From contig NZ_JABBJF010000001.1 in assembly GCF_014218705.1 (NCBI RefSeq), forward strand, positions 310,001 to 374,000: a DNA stretch of 64,000 bases, written 5' to 3'. Below are positions 59,608 through 64,000 of the stretch, one piece after another; the first letter of the stretch is position 1; each line of letters opens with the position of its first letter. The stretch comes from Kluyvera sichuanensis. GTDB lineage: Bacteria > Pseudomonadota > Gammaproteobacteria > Enterobacterales > Enterobacteriaceae. A model generated the notes under the pieces. It made no database searches. It was not told the DNA's origin and was given only the letters and a program-made list of their open reading frames with translations. The position numbers and the translations under genes are program-made.

Positions 59608-60522
59608 ATGAACCGATTTACACTCAAACAACTGAAGTATTTTGTGACGGTGGTGGAGACGGAAAGTATCGCCGAAGCCTCTCGTCAACTGCATATTGCA
59701 CAGCCGTCAATTTCGATTGCGATAAAAAACCTGGAAAGCACCTTCGACCAACAGTTGTTTATTCGCCACCATGCGCAAGGGGTGTCGCTCACCTCCAGCG
59801 GCCGCCGTATCTACGATAAAGCCAAAGACCTGCTGCGCCTGTCGTGGGAGTTTGAGCAGAATTCCCGGGCCGATAAAGAGCTGGTTTCCGGCATGATATC
59901 AGTGGGTTGTTTTGAGTCTGTAGCCCCGCTATATATGCCAAAACTGGTGGCTGGATTCAAAAAACTGTACCCGGAAATAACCCTGCATTTATACGACGGC
60001 GAGCAGCATGAATTAATGCACGGCCTGCATCGTGGGCGTTTTGATTTAGCGCTGGTTTACGATCTCGAATTGGGGCATTCGATTAACAAAGAGCGCCTGA
60101 ACGCGCCGCATAAACCCTATGCGCTATTGCCGGCCTCGCATCCGTTAGCGCAAAAATCGGCGGTGACGTTACAGGAATTAAGTCGTGAGCCAATGATCCT
60201 GCTGGATGCTGTCCCGAGTAAAAACTATTTTATCTCGATATTTAAAGAAAAAGGCTATCACCCGGAAGTGGCCTACAGTTCGCCGTCTATTGAAATGGTG
60301 CGCTGTATGGTAGGGCAAGGATTAGGCTTTTCGGTATTGGTGACGCGCCCGTATTGCGATATGACCTACGACGGTGAAAGGGTAGTGCAGCGAGATATTG
60401 TCGATGAGATGCCCGCCTCAACATTAATTATGGCGCATCTGGCGAATAATGAACCTACGCGACCCACGCAGCTGTTTATGGATTACTGCCGCAGCATTGA
60501 ATTAACTCCTTCTCGTGCTTGA
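59608..60522 (+). CDS. LysR-family regulator of the catabolic locus
   Basis: The 304 residues begin MNRFTLKQLKYFVTVVETESIAEASRQLHI and hold a LysR winged helix at about 18-40 (QPSISIAIKNLE), then a two-lobed effector domain. The placement between the two arms of the cluster, divergent from the transport operon and ahead of the monooxygenase genes, makes it the probable substrate-responsive regulator. ATG 59608 is chosen by family; the frame opens at 59530. Confidence 0.88.
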   Translation: MNRFTLKQLKYFVTVVETESIAEASRQLHIAQPSISIAIKNLESTFDQQLFIRHHAQGVSLTSSGRRIYDKAKDLLRLSWEFEQNSRADKELVSGMISVGCFESVAPLYMPKLVAGFKKLYPEITLHLYDGEQHELMHGLHRGRFDLALVYDLELGHSINKERLNAPHKPYALLPASHPLAQKSAVTLQELSREPMILLDAVPSKNYFISIFKEKGYHPEVAYSSPSIEMVRCMVGQGLGFSVLVTRPYCDMTYDGERVVQRDIVDEMPASTLIMAHLANNEPTRPTQLFMDYCRSIELTPSRA

Positions 60523-60691
60523 AATAATGCCTGCATAACCTGCAGGCTTATTTTTTAGTTTTTTCCTTAGCCTCATAAAATTCTATTCAGACGATCGTTT
60601 TATAATATTTTACGATTTCCTCACAGTTACATAACCTGAGTTCTGTCAATTCCGGCGACATCGTCGGCAACCGTGCTTGAAGGACAGAAAA

Positions 60692-61948
60692 ATGACAGAA
60701 CACATTACCGAAATCGATACCCTGGTGGTTGGCGCGGGGCAGGCGGGCGTCGCTATGAGCGAACATCTGACGGCGTTTGATATTCCCCATCTGGTGCTGG
60801 AAAAACAGGGCATCGCCCAGGCGTGGCGTACCGGGCGCTGGGACTCGCTGGTTGCCAACGGTCCGGCCTGGCACGACCGCTTTCCCGGCATGATGTTCCC
60901 GGACTGCGACGCCGACGGCTTTGTCGGCAAAGAGCAGATTGCGGACTATTTCGCGGCCTACGCCCGCAGCTTTAACGCGCCGATCCGCACCGGCGTTGAG
61001 GTCTACAGCGCCGAACGCCTGAAGGGGCGACCGGGTTTCCGCGTAGAAACATCGCAGGGGGTGATTGAAGCCCAGCGCATCGTTGCCGCCACCGGGCCGT
61101 TCCAGCGCCCGACGATCCCGGCGATTGCCCCGGTGACTGATGCCATCGATCAAATCCACTCCGCGCAGTATTACAACCCGCAGCAGCTTGCCGAGGGCGG
61201 CGTGCTGGTGGTTGGCGCAGGCTCTTCCGGCGTACAAATTGCCGATGAATTACAGCGCGCAGGTCGTAACGTGTGGCTCTCCGTCGGCGCGCACGACCGC
61301 CCACCGCGCCGCTATCGTGAGCGTGATTTCTGCTGGTGGCTTGGGGTGCTAGGGTTGTGGGATGCGGCGGCAAACCTGCCGGGCAAAGAGCACGTCACCA
61401 TTGCGGTGAGCGGCGCGCGCGGCGGCCATACAGTGGATTTCCGCCTGCTTGCCCATCAGGGGGTCACGCTGGTCGGGCAAACCCAATCGTTTGACGGCGC
61501 AACCGCCACTTTCCACAACGATCTGGCCGACAACATTCAGCGCGGCGACGACTCTTATCTGGCGCTGCTTGACGCGGCGGACGCCTACGTTGCCCGCAAC
61601 GGTCTCGATCTTCCACAAGAACCCGCGGCCCGCGAGTTTCTGCTCGACCCGGCGTGTATGACCGAACCGCTGTTAAGTCTTGATCTGATGCAGGCCGGGA
61701 TCGCCACCATTATCTGGGCCACCGGCTACACCACCGATTACCGCTGGCTGAAGGTCAACGCCTTTAACGACGCGCAGCGCCCGCAGCATCATCGCGGCGT
61801 CTCTACCGAGCCGGGCGTCTATTTTCTGGGGCTGCCGTGGCTCTCGCGCCGCGGCTCGACCTTTATCTGGGGCGTATGGCACGACGCGAAATACATCGCC
61901 GACCAGATTGCCATCCAGCGCCAATACCAGCACTACCAGCCATCCTGA
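60692..61948 (+). CDS. FAD-dependent monooxygenase (FMO/BVMO-like)
   Basis: The 418 residues show two dinucleotide motifs: GAGQAG (14-19) for FAD and GAGSSG near 179-184 for NADPH. The FMO-type link IHSAQYYNP lies between them and the C-terminal ATGYTTDY is typical. It should insert oxygen at nitrogen, sulfur or next to a carbonyl. ATG 60692 follows GAAGGACAG. It starts the right arm; the RidA gene follows after 26 bases. The overall similarity is to FMO-like proteins linked to catabolism rather than to siderophore hydroxylases. Confidence 0.87.
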   Translation: MTEHITEIDTLVVGAGQAGVAMSEHLTAFDIPHLVLEKQGIAQAWRTGRWDSLVANGPAWHDRFPGMMFPDCDADGFVGKEQIADYFAAYARSFNAPIRTGVEVYSAERLKGRPGFRVETSQGVIEAQRIVAATGPFQRPTIPAIAPVTDAIDQIHSAQYYNPQQLAEGGVLVVGAGSSGVQIADELQRAGRNVWLSVGAHDRPPRRYRERDFCWWLGVLGLWDAAANLPGKEHVTIAVSGARGGHTVDFRLLAHQGVTLVGQTQSFDGATATFHNDLADNIQRGDDSYLALLDAADAYVARNGLDLPQEPAAREFLLDPACMTEPLLSLDLMQAGIATIIWATGYTTDYRWLKVNAFNDAQRPQHHRGVSTEPGVYFLGLPWLSRRGSTFIWGVWHDAKYIADQIAIQRQYQHYQPS

Positions 61949-61974
61949 TAACCCGTGAATTGAGGAACGTAACG

Positions 61975-62406
61975 ATGCCAACCCATACCCGTATCCGCAT
62001 GTTTAACACCAAAGAGACCTACCCAAACCAGTCGCTGAACAACGATTTATGTCAGGCGGTGCGCGCGGGTAACACCGTGTACGTGCGCGGGCAGGTCGGT
62101 ACCGATTTTGACGGCAATCTGATTGGCCTTGGCGACCCGCGCGCGCAGGCCGAGCAGGCGATGAAGAACGTGGCACAGTTGCTCAAAGAAGCGGGCAGTG
62201 ACCTGACGCATATCGTGAAAACCACCACCTACCTTATCGACCCGCGCTACCGCGAGCCGGTATATCAGGAAGTGGGCAAGTGGCTGAAAGGTGTTTTCCC
62301 TATCTCGACCGGCGTGGTGGTCTCGGCGCTGGCGCAGCCGCAGTGGCTGATGGAGATTGACGTGACGGCGGTGATCCCCGACGACTGGAACAGCGAGGTG
62401 GCGTAA
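61975..62406 (+). CDS. RidA-family protein lacking the canonical Arg
   Basis: The 143-residue YjgF/RidA protein keeps the trimer fold pattern (AEQAMKNVAQLLKEAGSDLTHIVKTTTYLID and VSALAQPQWLMEIDVTAVIP). Where RidA has the catalytic Arg (PxR(S/T)), this one reads PISTG, so imine/enamine deaminase action of the classic type is unlikely; it belongs to a divergent Rid group. It probably handles a reactive intermediate from the monooxygenase. The start at 61975 follows TGAGGAACG. Coupled to the DUF1028 gene by TAATG. Confidence 0.88.
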   Translation: MPTHTRIRMFNTKETYPNQSLNNDLCQAVRAGNTVYVRGQVGTDFDGNLIGLGDPRAQAEQAMKNVAQLLKEAGSDLTHIVKTTTYLIDPRYREPVYQEVGKWLKGVFPISTGVVVSALAQPQWLMEIDVTAVIPDDWNSEVA

Positions 62407-63080
62407 TGACAATTTCAATTGCTGCACTGTGCCCGGAGTCCGGGCAGTTAGGTATTGCGATTAGCTCCTCAAGCATTGCCGTGGGCGCGCGCTGCCCGTG
62501 GCTGCTGGCCGGGGTGGGCGCGGTCTCCAGCCAGAACATCACGCTGCCGTCGCTGGGGCCGCATATTCTCGGTGGACTGGAGGCGGGCAAGACGGTGGAG
62601 CAGGCGCTCAACCGCGCGCTGGCGGAGGATCGCTTCAGTGAATACCGTCAGGTCACGGTCATTGATGCCAGCGGCGACGTTGCCACTTTTAGCGGCGAAC
62701 ACACGCTGGGCATTGGCGAAACGCTGGCGGGGGAAAACTGCGTGGCGGCGGGGAATATGCTGGCGGACCGGGGGGTGATTGCCGCGATGGTCGAGGCCTT
62801 TGAAAACGCCACCGGAGAACTGGCGAGCCGACTGATAGCCGGGTTACGCGCCGGCATTACCGCCGGTGGCGAAGCCGGGCCGGTGCATTCAGCGGCGGTA
62901 AAAGTGGTGGAGGACTACGCGTGGCCGGTGGTCGACCTGCGTGTCGACTGGGCTGATGACGATCCGATTGCCGAGCTGGAGCAGCTGTGGCTCGCCTATG
63001 AACCGCAGATGGAAGCCTATATCACCCGCGCGCTGGACCCGCGCGATGCCCCATCTTACGGCGTACCGGGCGATGAATAA
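62406..63080 (+). CDS. DUF1028 protein, Ntn-hydrolase-like
   Basis: The 224 residues follow the DUF1028 pattern: MTISIAALCPESGQLGIAISSSSIAVGARCPW at the N-terminus and GENCVAAGNMLAD near 109-121. The family is thought to resemble Ntn hydrolases and often accompanies RidA-like and peptidase genes in catabolic clusters; no reaction is established. It overlaps the RidA gene by one base and the deacylase gene by eight, so the three are translated together. Confidence 0.88.
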   Translation: MTISIAALCPESGQLGIAISSSSIAVGARCPWLLAGVGAVSSQNITLPSLGPHILGGLEAGKTVEQALNRALAEDRFSEYRQVTVIDASGDVATFSGEHTLGIGETLAGENCVAAGNMLADRGVIAAMVEAFENATGELASRLIAGLRAGITAGGEAGPVHSAAVKVVEDYAWPVVDLRVDWADDDPIAELEQLWLAYEPQMEAYITRALDPRDAPSYGVPGDE

Positions 63081-64000
63081 CACCGCGCGCGATATTCTCG
63101 CCGTACTGTTGGCCTTTGATACCACCAGCCGCGAGTCCAATCTGGCGTTGATTGACTGGATTGCCGATTTTCTGGCCGCGCGCGGCATTCCCTCTCAACG
63201 TTTTTACAACGAAGACGGGGGCAAGGCCAACCTCTACGCCCGCCTGGGGCCATCCGGGCCGGGTGGGGTGATGCTTTCCGGTCATACCGATGTGGTGCCA
63301 GTAGACGGGCAGAACTGGAACGTGCCGCCGTTTACCTTAACCGAACGAGATGGGCGCTACTACGGGCGCGGCAGCGCCGATATGAAAGGCTTTATCGCCT
63401 GCGTGCTGGCCTCGGTCGAGGCGTTTCTGGAAGCCCCGCTGCGGATGCCACTGCATCTGGCGTTCTCTTACGACGAAGAGGTGGGCTGCCTCGGCGTGCG
63501 CAGCCTGGTGGCGCATCTTGAGGCCTCGCCGGAAAAACCGGCGCTGTGCCTGATTGGCGAACCGACGGAGATGCAGCCGGTCTACGGCCACAAAGGCAAA
63601 CTGGCGATGCGCTGCTGTGTGGAAGGACAGGCCTGCCATTCCGCCTATGCGCCGCAGGGCGTGAATGCCATCAACTATGCCGCGAAGCTGATTAACCGAC
63701 TGGATGTGCTGGGTGAGACGCTGGCACACCATGAAGACCCGCGCTTTTCACCCGCGTTCAGCACGCTACAGGTGGGGACAATTCACGGCGGCGCGGCGCT
63801 GAACATTGTGCCGCAGTCCTGCTGGTTTGATTTTGAGATTCGCTATCTGCCCGGTGTGGATCCCGAAACGGTCACCGCGTCGCTGGCGGAATATGCACAG
63901 CAGTTGCTGCCGCAGATGCGCCGGGTAGCGGAACGCAGCGATATTCAGTTTCAGCCGTTAAGTCATTATCCGGGCCTGCTCAGCGACCCGCAGTCAGACT
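63073..64000 (+). CDS. M20 deacylase, ArgE-like, 3' end outside the window
   Basis: ATG 63073 opens a frame to the window end, about 309 codons. Metal ligands of the M20 family are visible: H71 and D73 (GHTDVVP), D103 (GSADMKG), and the catalytic/metal pair E135 and E136 (YDEEVG), then a dimerisation domain with GHKGKLAMRCCVEG. It resembles acetylornithine deacetylase, but in this operon it probably removes an acyl group from a catabolic intermediate. Eight-base overlap with the DUF1028 gene. Confidence 0.88.
   Translation, partial: MNNTARDILAVLLAFDTTSRESNLALIDWIADFLAARGIPSQRFYNEDGGKANLYARLGPSGPGGVMLSGHTDVVPVDGQNWNVPPFTLTERDGRYYGRGSADMKGFIACVLASVEAFLEAPLRMPLHLAFSYDEEVGCLGVRSLVAHLEASPEKPALCLIGEPTEMQPVYGHKGKLAMRCCVEGQACHSAYAPQGVNAINYAAKLINRLDVLGETLAHHEDPRFSPAFSTLQVGTIHGGAALNIVPQSCWFDFEIRYLPGVDPETVTASLAEYAQQLLPQMRRVAERSDIQFQPLSHYPGLLSDPQSD

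Overview
The window is chromosomal DNA of a member of the Enterobacteriaceae. Housekeeping genes match their Escherichia coli counterparts closely in length and motifs (rstA, ydgC, folM, ydgI, ydgH, pntAB, uspE, fnr, ogt, smrA, ydcYZ, mnaT, yncDE, feaRB, yebG). The E. coli-type backbone is joined to a pca (protocatechuate) operon, srfABC and a pectin methylesterase lipoprotein, which suggests a plant- or soil-associated genus of the Klebsiella/Raoultella/Enterobacter/Kosakonia kind. The genus cannot be fixed from the sequence alone. No tRNA, rRNA, CRISPR array, integrase or insertion sequence was found.

Layout. 0-5.6 kb: an isochorismatase-family hydrolase, an rstA with no rstB beside it, ydgC, folM, ydgI and ydgH. 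6-12.1 kb: pntAB (transhydrogenase), a 62-residue unknown protein, uspE, fnr with an FNR box in front, and ogt. 12.7-19.3 kb: smrA, then pcaR divergent from pcaIJFBDC, with PcaR-like boxes between them. This is a complete lower beta-ketoadipate route from carboxymuconate to succinyl-CoA and acetyl-CoA, but the ring-cleaving PcaGH and a transporter are not in the window. 19.4-28.7 kb: a PemB-like pectin methylesterase, an aromatic-type aldehyde dehydrogenase and srfABC. 29-39.8 kb: an orphan DppA-like binding protein with ydcY, then ydcZ-mnaT, an XRE-cupin regulator, an McbR-like GntR regulator, yncD, yncE, a small lipoprotein and feaR/feaB. 40-42 kb: an ASCH protein, LexA-controlled yebG and a DapA-family lyase.

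42.4-54.7 kb is the most distinctive part. It looks less GC-rich by eye than its flanks. It holds an exported hydrolase with a cysteine nucleophile, a TetR regulator, a full RND efflux operon (adaptor, pump, outer-membrane channel), a Tat-exported aldo/keto reductase, a membrane-anchored metallo-beta-lactamase-fold hydrolase, a second aldo/keto reductase broken by one in-frame TGA, and the tail of a deleted short-chain dehydrogenase. The same palindrome (core AATGAGTAAGTACTTAC) lies in front of the hydrolase, the tetR gene and both reductases, and a weaker copy lies in front of the pump. I infer one TetR regulon that pairs enzymatic modification of a toxic, probably carbonyl or ester compound with its efflux.

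55.1-64 kb is a two-armed catabolic locus around a LysR regulator. The left arm has a class II aldolase-like protein, a polar amino-acid binding protein, a phytanoyl-CoA-type dioxygenase and a fused permease-ATPase. The right arm has a flavin monooxygenase, a RidA-family protein, a DUF1028 protein and an ArgE-like deacylase cut off by the window end. The gene set points to uptake and oxidative breakdown of a modified or N-acylated amino acid whose identity I cannot determine. Two members lack the usual catalytic residue of their families.
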